Assembly (NCBI GenBank): GCA_948788915.1
Contig: CAQFOZ010000027.1
Coordinates: 1-30,671, forward strand
Direction of reading: 5' to 3'
DNA: 30,671 nt
Source of the DNA: an uncultured Muribaculaceae bacterium
GTDB taxonomy: Bacteria > Bacteroidota > Bacteroidia > Bacteroidales > Muribaculaceae
Shown piece by piece: positions 16,387-24,534 of this stretch. The notes beneath the pieces were generated by a model, which did no database searches, was not told the DNA's origin, and was given only the letters and a program-made list of their open reading frames with translations. Made by a program: the position numbers and the translations under genes. Position 1 is the stretch's first letter, and every line of letters begins with the position of its first letter.

Positions 16387-16914
16387 ATGAAACAAATTGA
16401 GGATTTAAAAAAAATCATTCGGGACGTTCCGGATTTTCCGTCAAAAGGGATACTTTTCAGGGATCTCACGACGATGATTAAAGACGGAGAAGCGTTGCAT
16501 TTGACGGGCAAGGCTCTGGCTGATCTTTATAGGGACAAGGGTGTGACAAAGATTGTGGGTATTGAGTCTCGCGGTTTTATCGGAGGATCGATTATGGCCT
16601 ATGAGTTAGGATGTGGTTTTGTGCCGGCTCGCAAGCCGGGTAAATTGCCTGCGGTTACCATAAAGAAGGCATATGCCAAAGAGTATGGTGTCGATACAAT
16701 CGAAATGCACAGCGATGCAATCAATGAAAATGATGTGGTTGTGCTGCACGATGATTTGCTGGCTACAGGCGGTACGATGCGCGCGTGCTATGATCTTGTG
16801 AAGTCGATGAACCCGAAGAAAATTTATATCAATTTTATCGTAGAGCTGACAGCTCTGGAGGGTAGAAAGAATCTTCCGGAAGAGTGTGAAGTGACATCAC
16901 TGCTTAAATATTGA
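16387..16914 (+). CDS. apt: Adenine phosphoribosyltransferase
   Basis: Salvages adenine with PRPP to AMP in the cytoplasm. The 175-residue length is typical. The PRPP loop is VVVLHDDLLATGGTM (about residues 118-132), and the family motifs PSKGILFRDLT near the N terminus and GIESRGFI in the middle are clear. The KPGKLP loop is also as in Apt. It follows mnmG by 61 bases, across the parS-like site. Expression may continue from mnmG or start in the gap; no clear -7 box was seen. Confidence 0.95.
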   Translation: MKQIEDLKKIIRDVPDFPSKGILFRDLTTMIKDGEALHLTGKALADLYRDKGVTKIVGIESRGFIGGSIMAYELGCGFVPARKPGKLPAVTIKKAYAKEYGVDTIEMHSDAINENDVVVLHDDLLATGGTMRACYDLVKSMNPKKIYINFIVELTALEGRKNLPEECEVTSLLKY

Positions 16915-16947
16915 TCGCAATATTTTTACAACATTTTATTATAAATT

Positions 16948-16984
16948 ACTCGGATTTATCGGAATCATTCCGTTAAGTCCGAGT
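16948..16984. terminator. Hairpin after apt
   Basis: ACTCGGATTTATCGGAA (16948-16964) pairs with TTCCGTTAAGTCCGAGT (16968-16984) around a three-base loop with two internal mismatches. There is no good T run after it, so it may be a processing or weak termination site between apt and uvrC. Confidence 0.45.
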
Positions 16985-17034
16985 GTTGTATTAAGTGAGT
17001 ATAAAACTGTCTATAAAAACTTGCTTATATAATT

Positions 17035-18960
17035 ATGTCAAATAGCGAGGATAATGATATTCTTGCCGGAGCCGGCAGAAATATAGATGAGTTCGGAGGA
17101 TTCGAAATTGAGATAAATCCGGATCGCACAGCCCAGGATATCCGTGACAACCGTCCTGGGAAGCATCTGCGCGAGAAGATTCTCGGATTGCCCGAATCAC
17201 CCGGTGTCTATATGTATCTTGACCGGACAGGGAAGGTGATTTATGTGGGAAAGGCAAAGCGCCTTAAAAGAAGGGTATCGTCTTATTTTAACCGGAGACA
17301 TGATTCTGTGCGCACCAATCTGCTTGTGCGCAATATTGTGGATATGCGTTTCATCGTAGTCGCGACAGAGGAGGATGCACTGCTGTTGGAGAATGCGATG
17401 ATTAAGGAATATCAGCCCCGTTACAATGTCCTTCTCAAAGACGACAAATCTTATCCCTGGATCGTGGTTACAAAAGAGCTTTATCCCCGCGTATTCATGA
17501 CGCGAGAAAAGGGGTTGAATGCACGTTATTATGGTCCGTACAGCAATCTCCAGTCCGCAAAAACCGTGTTGCAGCTGATACGGGAGGTATATCCGCTCCG
17601 CAGTTGCCGACATGCACTTGATGAGAAAAGTATAGCCCGCAACAAGTATTCGCTTTGTCTTGACTATCATATCCATAAATGCCTCGGTCCTTGCAGGGGG
17701 CTTGTCAGTCCTGAAGGCTACGGTGAATACATAGCGCGGGTAAGACAGATACTCAATGGGGAGACAGTAGAGCTTGAACGTTATCTCCGCGAGGAGATGA
17801 ATAAACTCAGCGAACAGTGGAAATTTGAGGAGGCGCAGGAGGTCAAGGAGAAATATGAGGCGGTAAAGAGGTATAATGCCAAGAGTGTGATAGGTGATTC
17901 TGCGGCGGTGAGTACGGACATGTTCGCCTATGTGGAGAATGGTGAAAGGGCTTTCGTTAATTTCATGCATCTTGCCAAAGGGGCGGTGACACAGAGCCTG
18001 AACCTTGAGTTTCGTCTGCAGAAAACGGAGGTTACGAGGGAGGAGATTCTGTCGCTTGCAATTGCTGAGATAATGCAGCGTTTTGAGCGAGAATTCAAGG
18101 AAGTGATCGTCCCGTTTCTTCCTGATGTGGAATTTAAGGATGTGCAGTTTATTGTTCCGCAGAGAGGGGAGAAGCGTAAGGTTCTTGACATTGGTGTGAA
18201 GAACGCTACCCAGTATATGAATGACCTCGAGCGTCAGGCTGAGAAAATGAATCCGGAGAGAGGTGTGGAAAAACTCATGGCACAGATGAAGACGGATTTC
18301 CGTCTTACTCGGGAGCCAAGGCATATCGAATGTTTTGACAATTCAAATATTCAGGGTACTAATCCTGTTGCAAGTTGTGTTGTGTTCCGCAATGGCAAGC
18401 CGGCGCGTCGTGACTATCGTCATTTCAACATAAAGACGGTGGTCGGAGCCAATGATTTTGCGTCAATGAAAGAGGTGCTTCACCGCCGATACACACGCAT
18501 GATGGCCGAGGGAGAACCTTTGCCGCAATTGGTGGTGGTGGATGGAGGTAAAGGTCAGTTGAGTGCAGCCGTGGAGGCTTTTGACGAGATGGGAATCCGC
18601 GGAGAGGTCGCGCTGGTGGGTATCGCGAAGAGACTTGAGGAGATATACTTTCCCGGAGATACATTGCCGTTGTATATAGATAAGAAGTCGCAGAGTCTCA
18701 GGGTGATACAGGCATTACGGGATGAAGCTCACAGATTCGGGATAACGCATCACAGGAATAGACGTTCTAAATCTCAGGTTAACAGCGAATTGGATTCTAT
18801 TTCGGGTATCGGACCCAAGACAGCCGCCACACTTATGAAGGAATTTAAAAGTGTTAAAAGGATGAAGGAGGCAACTTTGGAGCAATTGGAGGTAGTTGTA
18901 GGAAAATCAAAAGCGGCCATTGTTTTCAGCCATTTCCACCCGCAGGTAATAATAAGATAG
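17035..18960 (+). CDS. uvrC: UvrABC excinuclease subunit C
   Basis: Makes the two incisions flanking DNA lesions in nucleotide-excision repair after loading by UvrB. Domains in order: a ~45-residue N-terminal extension without recognisable features, the GIY-YIG nuclease (GVYMYLDRTGKVIYVGKAK at ~58), a UVR/UvrB-binding helix pair (~245-285), the RNase H-like 5' nuclease (IECFDNSNIQGTNPVASCVVF, VVVDGGKGQLSAA, GIAKRLEEIYFPG) and C-terminal helix-hairpin-helix motifs (ISGIGPKTAATLM). At 641 residues it is complete. The extension could partly reflect a later start, but no better internal ATG precedes the nuclease domain. Confidence 0.95.
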   Translation: MSNSEDNDILAGAGRNIDEFGGFEIEINPDRTAQDIRDNRPGKHLREKILGLPESPGVYMYLDRTGKVIYVGKAKRLKRRVSSYFNRRHDSVRTNLLVRNIVDMRFIVVATEEDALLLENAMIKEYQPRYNVLLKDDKSYPWIVVTKELYPRVFMTREKGLNARYYGPYSNLQSAKTVLQLIREVYPLRSCRHALDEKSIARNKYSLCLDYHIHKCLGPCRGLVSPEGYGEYIARVRQILNGETVELERYLREEMNKLSEQWKFEEAQEVKEKYEAVKRYNAKSVIGDSAAVSTDMFAYVENGERAFVNFMHLAKGAVTQSLNLEFRLQKTEVTREEILSLAIAEIMQRFEREFKEVIVPFLPDVEFKDVQFIVPQRGEKRKVLDIGVKNATQYMNDLERQAEKMNPERGVEKLMAQMKTDFRLTREPRHIECFDNSNIQGTNPVASCVVFRNGKPARRDYRHFNIKTVVGANDFASMKEVLHRRYTRMMAEGEPLPQLVVVDGGKGQLSAAVEAFDEMGIRGEVALVGIAKRLEEIYFPGDTLPLYIDKKSQSLRVIQALRDEAHRFGITHHRNRRSKSQVNSELDSISGIGPKTAATLMKEFKSVKRMKEATLEQLEVVVGKSKAAIVFSHFHPQVIIR

Positions 18961-19002
18961 TGTTGAAATTTTTTTCGTGTGATTGCGGTTATAAACCAAT
19001 CA

Positions 19003-19010
19003 TATTTTTG
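19003..19010 (+). promoter_or_regulatory. Possible -7 box upstream of the OmpA-family lipoprotein
   Basis: TATTTTTG fits TAnnTTTG; the -33 element is not convincing. If used, the leader would be about 85 bases, mostly A and T. Confidence 0.3.
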
Positions 19011-19100
19011 ATGTGTTTATTTATCATAATTAATCATAATTAAATCACGCATAGCGCGGAAGAGTTTTCAAGCACATTAAGATTATAAAATATAGATATT

Positions 19101-19868
19101 ATGAAAAACACGAGATTAGGAAGAATATTCATTGTAAGTGCAATCGGAATATCATTATTGGGAGGAACATCATGTTCTTCAATTAAGAATACGTGGGACG
19201 GAATGTCGCAGTCCGGTCAAGGTGCTACGGCAGGAGGTGGAATTGGAGCCGCTGTCGGCACGGGTGTCGGCGCATTGATCGGAGGCGGTAAAGGAGCCTG
19301 GATCGGCGCCCTTGTCGGAGGTGCTTTGGGGGCGGGTACCGGTGCGTTGGTAGGTAACTCGATGGACAAACAGAAAAAAGCGTTGGAGCAACAGCTGTCT
19401 CAGGTCAAATCTCAGTCTGATCAGAATTCGCAGGCGATAGAGGATATAAAAGTTCAGATGGTTAAGGATCGCAACGATTTGGATGCAATTAAGGTTGTGA
19501 TGGGTAACTCGGTTTTGTTTCCTACAAACTCCTACAAGCTTTCAAGCGAGGCAGATGCCGCTTTGAACTCATTGGCATTTAATCTAAAGCAATTTCCAAA
19601 TACGGATGTCACAGTGGTGGGATATACCGACAACACCGGTGCCGAAGCATACAACATGACATTGTCGGAAAACCGTGCTCAGAGCGTGGTAGATTATCTT
19701 GAGTCACATGGCATTGCCGCGAACAGACTTAAAGCGGTAGGGAAGGGTGAGGCCGATCCGGTTGCCTCCAACTCTACAGTGCAGGGCCGCGCTGAAAACC
19801 GTCGTGTCGAGATTTACATTACAGCAGACAAGCAGATGATACAGCAGGCAGAACAGGGCAGGCTGTAA
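19101..19868 (+). CDS. OmpA-family peptidoglycan-associated lipoprotein with glycine zipper
   Basis: Outer-membrane lipoprotein that probably anchors the envelope to peptidoglycan. Residues 1-25 are a lipoprotein signal peptide (ISLLGGTSC, lipidated Cys25). Residues ~42-88 are a glycine-zipper segment with repeated GxxxG (GAAVGTGVGALIGGGKGAWIG), likely membrane-associated. Residues ~90-128 are a Gln-rich likely coiled coil. Residues ~133-245 are a C-terminal OmpA domain (FPTNSYKLSSEA, VVGYTDNTGAEAYNMTLSENRAQSV, GRAENRRVEIYI) with the usual diaminopimelate-binding Asp and Arg. It stands alone between uvrC and the SulP gene and ends at its own terminator. The family is clear; I do not assign a gene name. 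Confidence 0.88.
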   Translation: MKNTRLGRIFIVSAIGISLLGGTSCSSIKNTWDGMSQSGQGATAGGGIGAAVGTGVGALIGGGKGAWIGALVGGALGAGTGALVGNSMDKQKKALEQQLSQVKSQSDQNSQAIEDIKVQMVKDRNDLDAIKVVMGNSVLFPTNSYKLSSEADAALNSLAFNLKQFPNTDVTVVGYTDNTGAEAYNMTLSENRAQSVVDYLESHGIAANRLKAVGKGEADPVASNSTVQGRAENRRVEIYITADKQMIQQAEQGRL

Positions 19869-19904
19869 AGTTGCCGACGGATCTTGGAAACCGGGAGGTA
19901 GGGG

Positions 19905-19931
19905 TGATAGGGCTAATAGGGCTAATAGGGG
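19905..19931. repeat. Short TAGGG-rich direct repeat
   Basis: Three tandem, slightly varied units of about nine bases (TAGGGCTAA type) follow the OmpA-family gene. They resemble the TTTAGGG spacer repeats elsewhere in the window but lack their AAGG palindromic half. The relation is uncertain. Confidence 0.4.
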
Positions 19932-19960
19932 TATCTTCTCAAGTACTTTGTTAAGAATAA

Positions 19961-19996
19961 AAACTTGGACTGAAGCGGTTCGGTCCAAGTTTTTTT
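19961..19996 (+). terminator. Terminator after the OmpA-family lipoprotein
   Basis: AAACTTGGAC (19961-19970) pairs perfectly with GTCCAAGTTT (19983-19992), with a further short inner stem (GAA/TTC), and runs into TTTTTT. The next promoter box begins three bases after the T run. Confidence 0.85.
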
Positions 19997-19998
19997 CG

Positions 19999-20006
19999 TA
20001 ATTTTG
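19999..20006 (+). promoter_or_regulatory. -7 box of the SulP transporter gene
   Basis: TAATTTTG fits TAnnTTTG. It directly follows the terminator of the preceding gene. No good -33 TTTG is visible at the usual distance. The resulting leader would be about 70 bases. Confidence 0.5.
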
Positions 20007-20041
20007 CGGAAAAATAACAGGTAAAAAGAAAAGGTAGAATT

Positions 20042-20078
20042 GAGATCCCGGGAGAATACATGCTTCCGAGGGGATCTC
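20042..20078 (+). promoter_or_regulatory. Hairpin in the leader of the SulP gene
   Basis: GAGATCCC (20042-20049) pairs with GGGATCTC (20071-20078), and an inner GGGAG/CTTCC stem extends it. The stem ends four bases before the ATG at 20083, so the folded leader could hide the start region. Alternatively translation begins at the ATG at 20095. No known riboswitch is recognised. Confidence 0.45.
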
Positions 20079-20082
20079 TTTA

Positions 20083-21816
20083 ATGTTTTCCATTATGCAA
20101 TTGATTGGTAAGCCGGATTTTAAGCCGGCGTTGGTCGCGGCATTCAAGAACTATAATGCCGCAAAGTTTCGTGGAGATCTGATAGCCGGTATTGTAGTCG
20201 GCATAGTTGCGTTGCCATTGGCAATCGCATTTGCAATTGCTTCGGGTGTCAGTCCGACGGTCGGTCTTGTCACAGCGGTAATCGGTGGCTTTCTTGTATC
20301 GGCATTCGGCGGAAATTCCGTTCAGATCGGTGGTCCTACGGGAGCATTTATTGTAATCATCTACAATATAATCCAGTTGTACGGTCTTACGGGGCTGGCC
20401 ATGGCAACTTTCATGGCGGGATGTATTCTGCTGTTGATGGGTTTTTTCAAGTTGGGTACAATCATCAAGTTTATCCCTTATCCGATTGTGGTAGGATTCA
20501 CGGCCGGTATCGCCCTTACAATCTTTTCGACACAGATGCCGGATTTTTTCGGATTGACGATTAATGAGGCTGTTCCGGGTGATTTTGTAGGGAAGTGGAA
20601 AGTTTATGCCGCCAATTTCGGCAGTATCGATCTTACTACTCTCGGAGTAGGGGTCGCCTCTCTGCTTATAATCATATTGACACCAAAGATCTCCCAGCGT
20701 ATACCTGGGGCTTTGACTGCTATTGTGCTTGTCACGGTTGTTGTATGGGTGATGCGTGAGTTTTTTGGCATAACCGGCATCCAGACAATCGGAGACCGTT
20801 TTGGCGATCTGTCACCATCTTTCCCTAGACCGGCTTCTATAGGACTGAATATGGAATCTGTCAACCAGCTTCTTCCGTCAGCGTTTACAATAGCCATGCT
20901 TGGTGCGATAGAAAGTCTTTTGAGTGCTACTGTTGCCGACGGACGCACGGGAGACCGTACAAACTGTAATACGGAACTCATAGGGCAGGGGATAGCCAAT
21001 GTAGTTGTGCCAATATTCGGCGGCATCCCGGTGACAGGTGCGATTGCCCGTACCATGACAAACATCACTAACGGGGGAAGGACACCTGTTGCCGGAATAA
21101 TTCATGCTGTAGTATTGCTTGCGGTGTTTATGTTCGCCATGCCGTTGATCAATCTTGTGCCGATGTCGTGTCTGGCGGCGGTGCTGATAATGGTGAGCTA
21201 CAATATGAGCGGATGGCGCACAGTGGTTGGAATGGCAAACAATCCGAAGGGTGATATCTGGGTATTGATCGTCACTTTCCTTCTGACTGTAATTTTCAAC
21301 CTTACAATAGCCATTGAGATTGGTTTACTGTTGGCGGTTGTGGTGTTTCTCCGCCGAATCACGGAGAACACAACCATCAAAGTCTATGGGGAGCAGCTTG
21401 ACGCGGCCGCCGATACTGATATGAGTCATCATGAGGTGCTGGATCTTGTGCATGGTGTCTCGGTTTATGAGATTGACGGGCCGTTCTTTTTCGGTGCCGC
21501 TACGAAGTTTGACGAGATAATGCGTTCGAGTGCCCAGGAGAAGCCTGTGGTGCGTATAATACGAATGCGTAAAGTTCCGTTTATAGATTCGACGGGGCTT
21601 CATAATTTACAGATCCTGATTGAATCCTCTCAGCGTGAAAACATACAGATTGTTCTTTCCGGTGTGCGAGAGAATGTAAGGGTTGCGTTGCACAAGGCAG
21701 GTATTGACACTCTCATAGGGGGTGACCGCATATGTGATCATATATCGAAGGCTGTATGTGTGGCCAATGCCATAGCTGAGGAGAGAAACAGGATCTCAAG
21801 TGTGAGTCCGGCGTGA
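20083..21816 (+). CDS. SulP-family inorganic anion transporter with STAS domain
   Basis: Inner-membrane transporter of the SLC26/SulP family, which moves sulfate, bicarbonate, chloride or dicarboxylates. The substrate here cannot be told from sequence. Residues ~25-420 hold about a dozen hydrophobic segments, beginning with the family signature DLIAGIVVGIVALPLAIAFA and including GGTGAF-like GGPTGAFIV. Residues ~440-560 form a cytoplasmic STAS domain (YEIDGPFFFGAATKF, then VPFIDSTGLHNLQIL with the conserved Asp-Ser-Thr). The length of 577 is normal. The ATG at 20095 (MQLIGKP) is a reasonable alternative start because the first ATG is crowded by the leader hairpin. Single gene, with the VOC-fold gene following after a dispersed repeat. 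Confidence 0.93.
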   Translation: MFSIMQLIGKPDFKPALVAAFKNYNAAKFRGDLIAGIVVGIVALPLAIAFAIASGVSPTVGLVTAVIGGFLVSAFGGNSVQIGGPTGAFIVIIYNIIQLYGLTGLAMATFMAGCILLLMGFFKLGTIIKFIPYPIVVGFTAGIALTIFSTQMPDFFGLTINEAVPGDFVGKWKVYAANFGSIDLTTLGVGVASLLIIILTPKISQRIPGALTAIVLVTVVVWVMREFFGITGIQTIGDRFGDLSPSFPRPASIGLNMESVNQLLPSAFTIAMLGAIESLLSATVADGRTGDRTNCNTELIGQGIANVVVPIFGGIPVTGAIARTMTNITNGGRTPVAGIIHAVVLLAVFMFAMPLINLVPMSCLAAVLIMVSYNMSGWRTVVGMANNPKGDIWVLIVTFLLTVIFNLTIAIEIGLLLAVVVFLRRITENTTIKVYGEQLDAAADTDMSHHEVLDLVHGVSVYEIDGPFFFGAATKFDEIMRSSAQEKPVVRIIRMRKVPFIDSTGLHNLQILIESSQRENIQIVLSGVRENVRVALHKAGIDTLIGGDRICDHISKAVCVANAIAEERNRISSVSPA

Positions 21817-21830
21817 CGGATACAACCTTA

Positions 21831-21864
21831 AAATTCCTCGAAAATAAATTTAAACAGTTTCTAA
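21831..21864 (+). repeat. Dispersed 34-bp repeat, copy 2, upstream of the VOC gene
   Basis: Same 34-base motif as 26-59 (one difference). It ends 10 bases before the start codon at 21875 and points the same way as the gene. The minus-strand copy at 30579-30612 likewise lies upstream of the toxin-antitoxin operon, and a partial copy precedes the sugar kinase. Confidence 0.8.
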
Positions 21865-21874
21865 CAGATAAAAA

Positions 21875-22270
21875 ATGGTAAATCTAAGTGAATTCAGCAA
21901 TGGAATACAGCATGTGGGTATTCCGAGTTCGGATGTGGACCGCACAATCGAATTTTACAAATCTCTTGGCTTTGAGACGGCTTTAGTTACATCCAACAAA
22001 CCTAATGACGAGAAGGTGGCTTTTCTGAAGATGGGCAACCTGGTTATAGAGTCATACGGCAATCATGACACGGTGAAACGTGTCGGTGCGATAGATCACA
22101 TAGCCATTGATGTCAAGAATATCGAAAAACTTTACGAGGAGATAAAAGGGGCAGGATATCGTTTTGCCGAGCCGGGGCTTCAGTCTCTTCCTTTTTGGGA
22201 AAATGGAATTAAGTATTTCATTATTCTCGGTCCGGACGACGAGAAGATTGAGTTTTGCGAAATTCTGTAA
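21875..22270 (+). CDS. VOC-superfamily (glyoxalase/dioxygenase fold) protein
   Basis: A single small vicinal-oxygen-chelate protein of 131 residues with the two beta-alpha-beta-beta-beta modules of the fold: HVGIPSSDVDRTIEFYKSLGF near residue 12 and IDHIAIDVKNIEKLYEEIK near 71, then a C-terminal strand DDEKIEFCEIL. The likely metal ligands (His12, His73, a terminal Glu) are in typical places. This group includes glyoxalase I and fosfomycin-resistance proteins, but nothing here identifies a substrate. It stands alone between the SulP gene and a convergent terminator; a dispersed repeat sits just before its start. Confidence 0.85.
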   Translation: MVNLSEFSNGIQHVGIPSSDVDRTIEFYKSLGFETALVTSNKPNDEKVAFLKMGNLVIESYGNHDTVKRVGAIDHIAIDVKNIEKLYEEIKGAGYRFAEPGLQSLPFWENGIKYFIILGPDDEKIEFCEIL

Positions 22271-22327
22271 TGTAAAATGTAAAAAATGTATTATGTGTCC
22301 GGATTAATCACTCCGAATAAATGAATT

Positions 22328-22382
22328 TACACATGGAATAAAAAAGAAGCGCTCTGAGCGCTTCTTTTTTATTCCATGTGTA
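22328..22382. terminator. 27-bp perfect inverted repeat, bidirectional terminator
   Basis: Bases 22328-22354 are exactly complementary to 22356-22382, with one base between. The GC-rich tip (GAAGCGCTC) is flanked by A6 and T6 runs, so it suits both the VOC gene from the left and the sugar-kinase operon from the right. Its design resembles the 30-bp stem at 54-114. Confidence 0.88.
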
Positions 22383-22422
22383 TTTCTTCGGGGTTATGTC
22401 TGAAGCCGAATTTGACGTGTTT

Positions 22423-23283
22423 TTATTTGTAAGAGGGCATTGCTCCGTTGCGGGTGCATACAAAGGCGGATACTTCCACAGCTTTCTTATGTGCGTCACT
22501 GATGCTCTTTCCGTTCAGGAGTTCGGAAATGAATGCTCCGGTGAAAGAGTCTCCGGCACCAACTGTGTCGGCAACCTCAACCTTGGGTGTCGGCACCCAT
22601 GAGGTTTCCCCGTCTGCAAAAACATAGCTGCCAACGGCACCCATTGTTTCCACAACCATCTGAAGACCATATTCATCCTTGATTTTTCTCAAAGCCTCCT
22701 CATCACTCATATCCATCATGCCGAACATATCCTTGATCACGGCAACTTCGTCGTCGTTAATTTTAAGGATATTAGCAATCTTCAGTGATTTTTCAATCAC
22801 TTCTTTGGAATAGAAATCCTGACGGAGGTTGATGTCAAAGACTTTAAGTGTCTTTTCCGGTACAGCCTCAAGGAATTTGTGGATGGTGTCGTAAGATTCC
22901 TTGTTGCGTTGTGCCAGAGCACCGAAGCATACTGCGTCACATTCTTTTGCGAGAGCTTCCATGTCGGGGGTGAACGGAATATAATCCCATGCCACGCCCT
23001 TGCAGATCTCATAGTTGGGTACACCCTTCTCATCAAGAGTAACCTTTACTGTTCCTGTCGGTTTGTCAATAACGGGAATGATGAATTTCACTCCTTTCTC
23101 CTTGAGATTGTCAAGAATCTCTTGCCCTAACTCGTCATTGCCTACAGCGCTGACTCCCCAGCCTTCATTGTCTCCGACCTGAGCCGCATGGTAAGCGAAG
23201 TTGCATGGAGCGCCTCCGAGTTTTTTCCCGTCGGGGAGCATATCCCAAAGCACCTCACCGAGTCCTACTATTTTCTTTTTCAT
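22423..23283 (-). CDS. PfkB-family sugar kinase, probably fructokinase
   Basis: Phosphorylates a sugar with ATP in the cytoplasm. The 286-residue ribokinase-fold protein has the N-terminal substrate motif GGAPCNFAYHAAQVG (23-37) and the C-terminal PfkB signature DTVGAGDSFTGAF with catalytic base Asp245. The GEVLWDMLPDGKKLGGAP start is typical of bacterial fructokinases, but related kinases share it. Last gene of the minus-strand operon, following a polyol-type dehydrogenase. A sorbitol or similar polyol to ketose to ketose-phosphate sequence would fit, as an inference. The spacer before it contains a partial dispersed repeat and an inverted pair. Confidence 0.9.
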   Translation of the reverse strand: MKKKIVGLGEVLWDMLPDGKKLGGAPCNFAYHAAQVGDNEGWGVSAVGNDELGQEILDNLKEKGVKFIIPVIDKPTGTVKVTLDEKGVPNYEICKGVAWDYIPFTPDMEALAKECDAVCFGALAQRNKESYDTIHKFLEAVPEKTLKVFDINLRQDFYSKEVIEKSLKIANILKINDDEVAVIKDMFGMMDMSDEEALRKIKDEYGLQMVVETMGAVGSYVFADGETSWVPTPKVEVADTVGAGDSFTGAFISELLNGKSISDAHKKAVEVSAFVCTRNGAMPSYK

Positions 23284-23297
23284 ATTTGTATCCGGTA

Positions 23298-23365
23298 TTA
23301 GAAACTGTTTAAATTTATTAAGTATTCAAACTTAAACAGTTTCTTAGAGTGTGTTAACTTTTAAT
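23298..23365. repeat. Inverted dispersed-repeat arms plus TIR-like segment in the dehydrogenase-kinase spacer
   Basis: A partial minus-strand copy of the 34-bp motif (23298-23319) is followed by an oppositely facing arm, giving a perfect 13-bp stem (23300-23312 with 23332-23344) around a 19-base loop. Immediately next to it, 23344-23365 matches 18 of 22 bases of the right end of the 200-bp element at 29133-29332. The spacer seems to be built from pieces of two repeat families. Confidence 0.65.
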
Positions 23366-24397
23366 TTAATCGTCAAGGGAGATCATCACTTTCATGCATA
23401 CCTCCGGATTGTTGTCGATACAATGGTAGGCGTCAGCATAGTCAGTGAATTTGTAACGTTGGGTAACAAGCGGCTCTACTTTCAGTCTTCCGTCTGCAAG
23501 CATCTCGGAAGCAAGAACGTAGTCTTCATGTTTGTACATCATTGAGCCGATGATGCGTAGTTCATGCTCGTCAAGCTCTGCGAAATTCACATAAGGAGGT
23601 TTTGAGAATACGGCAACAATAACGATGTCGCTTCCTTTTTCTATGTTTGCTACAAGATCGGTGATACATGGCTGTGCGCCGGAAACCTCAAACGCAGCCT
23701 GGAAGCCCTCGTCACCGAACACACGCTTCACGGCATCCTTGAACGGTTCCTTGAGAGTGTTGGCTGTGTTTTCAATTCCGCACTCTTTAGCCTTTGCAAG
23801 ACGCAGGTCGCTGATATCGGTAATCAATACCTTTTTGGCACCACGTCCAAGCACGCATTGTGCCACGAGATTGCCGATTGTGCCGGCTCCTGTTATGACA
23901 ACGTTCTTGCCTTTTACATCTGTACGTCCTGAGGCATGCACACCAACTGCACAAGGCTCCATCACAGCGATCTCTTCATAGCTCAGTTTGCTGTCTGCTT
24001 TCACGATGCGGTCTTCGGGAACAATGAAATAACGCTGAGCGCATCCCGGAGCCTGGAATCCCTGTACACGCAGTTCCTCGCAGACATTATAGCGACCTTT
24101 TTTGCAGGGGCCGCATTTGCCGCATACAAGTTGCGGACGGGCCGATGCCTTGTCTCCGGGTTTTACTGCTGTAACATCTTTTCCGACTGCAATTACTTCA
24201 GCACCATATTCATGTCCCTGAATTACCGGGTATGTCACGAACGGATGCTGACCGCGCCATACATGGATGTCGCTGCCACAAACTCCTATATTGTGCACCT
24301 TGAGAAGAATCTCGTTATCTTTCAACATTTCGGGGGTAAGTTCCTCTACTTCTACGAACTCGATTTTGCCGGGTTCTACAACTCTTTGCTGTAACAT
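23366..24397 (-). CDS. Zinc-dependent medium-chain dehydrogenase, sorbitol/threonine dehydrogenase-like
   Basis: NAD(P)-dependent oxidation of a polyol or secondary alcohol. Catalytic zinc ligands are Cys40 (GVCGSDIHVW) and His62-Glu63 (GHEYG). Structural zinc cysteines are 92, 95, 98 and 106 (CGKCGPCKKGRYNVC). The Rossmann motif GAGTIGNLVAQ is near 170, with Asp following the second strand (LITDISD), which favours NAD. Length 343 is normal. Sorbitol, xylitol and L-threonine dehydrogenases look alike at this level. The adjacent PfkB kinase favours a sugar alcohol. The upstream spacer carries a TTTAGGG-type repeat. Confidence 0.9.
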   Translation of the reverse strand: MLQQRVVEPGKIEFVEVEELTPEMLKDNEILLKVHNIGVCGSDIHVWRGQHPFVTYPVIQGHEYGAEVIAVGKDVTAVKPGDKASARPQLVCGKCGPCKKGRYNVCEELRVQGFQAPGCAQRYFIVPEDRIVKADSKLSYEEIAVMEPCAVGVHASGRTDVKGKNVVITGAGTIGNLVAQCVLGRGAKKVLITDISDLRLAKAKECGIENTANTLKEPFKDAVKRVFGDEGFQAAFEVSGAQPCITDLVANIEKGSDIVIVAVFSKPPYVNFAELDEHELRIIGSMMYKHEDYVLASEMLADGRLKVEPLVTQRYKFTDYADAYHCIDNNPEVCMKVMISLDD

Positions 24398-24445
24398 ATC
24401 TTGTTTATTTTGTATTTGTTTTTAGTTTCTTAGGGCTAATTTTTT

Positions 24446-24498
24446 TTAGGGTCTTTAGGGTCTTTAAAGACTTTAAAGACCTTAAGGACTTTAAGGAC
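24446..24498. repeat. TTTAGGG-type intergenic repeat, oxidoreductase-dehydrogenase spacer
   Basis: Plus strand: TTTAGGGTC units followed by TTTAAAGACTTTAAAGACCTTAAGGACTT-like sequence, including the perfect palindrome GTCTTTAAAGAC (24460-24471). Same family and same placement, relative to the downstream start codon, as 2648-2690. Confidence 0.8.
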
Positions 24499-24534
24499 CA
24501 GAATCCTCTTTTGTCTTTAAATTCTTCTTGTATT

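Noticed and set aside
17197..18324. Long open frame (375 codons) on the minus strand
   Set aside because: It lies wholly antisense to uvrC, whose protein is complete and recognisable; the antisense translation shows no domain and reads like a frame shadow.
22308..22499. Minus-strand open frame of 63 codons
   Set aside because: Overlaps the bidirectional terminator and the kinase 3' end; no protein features.
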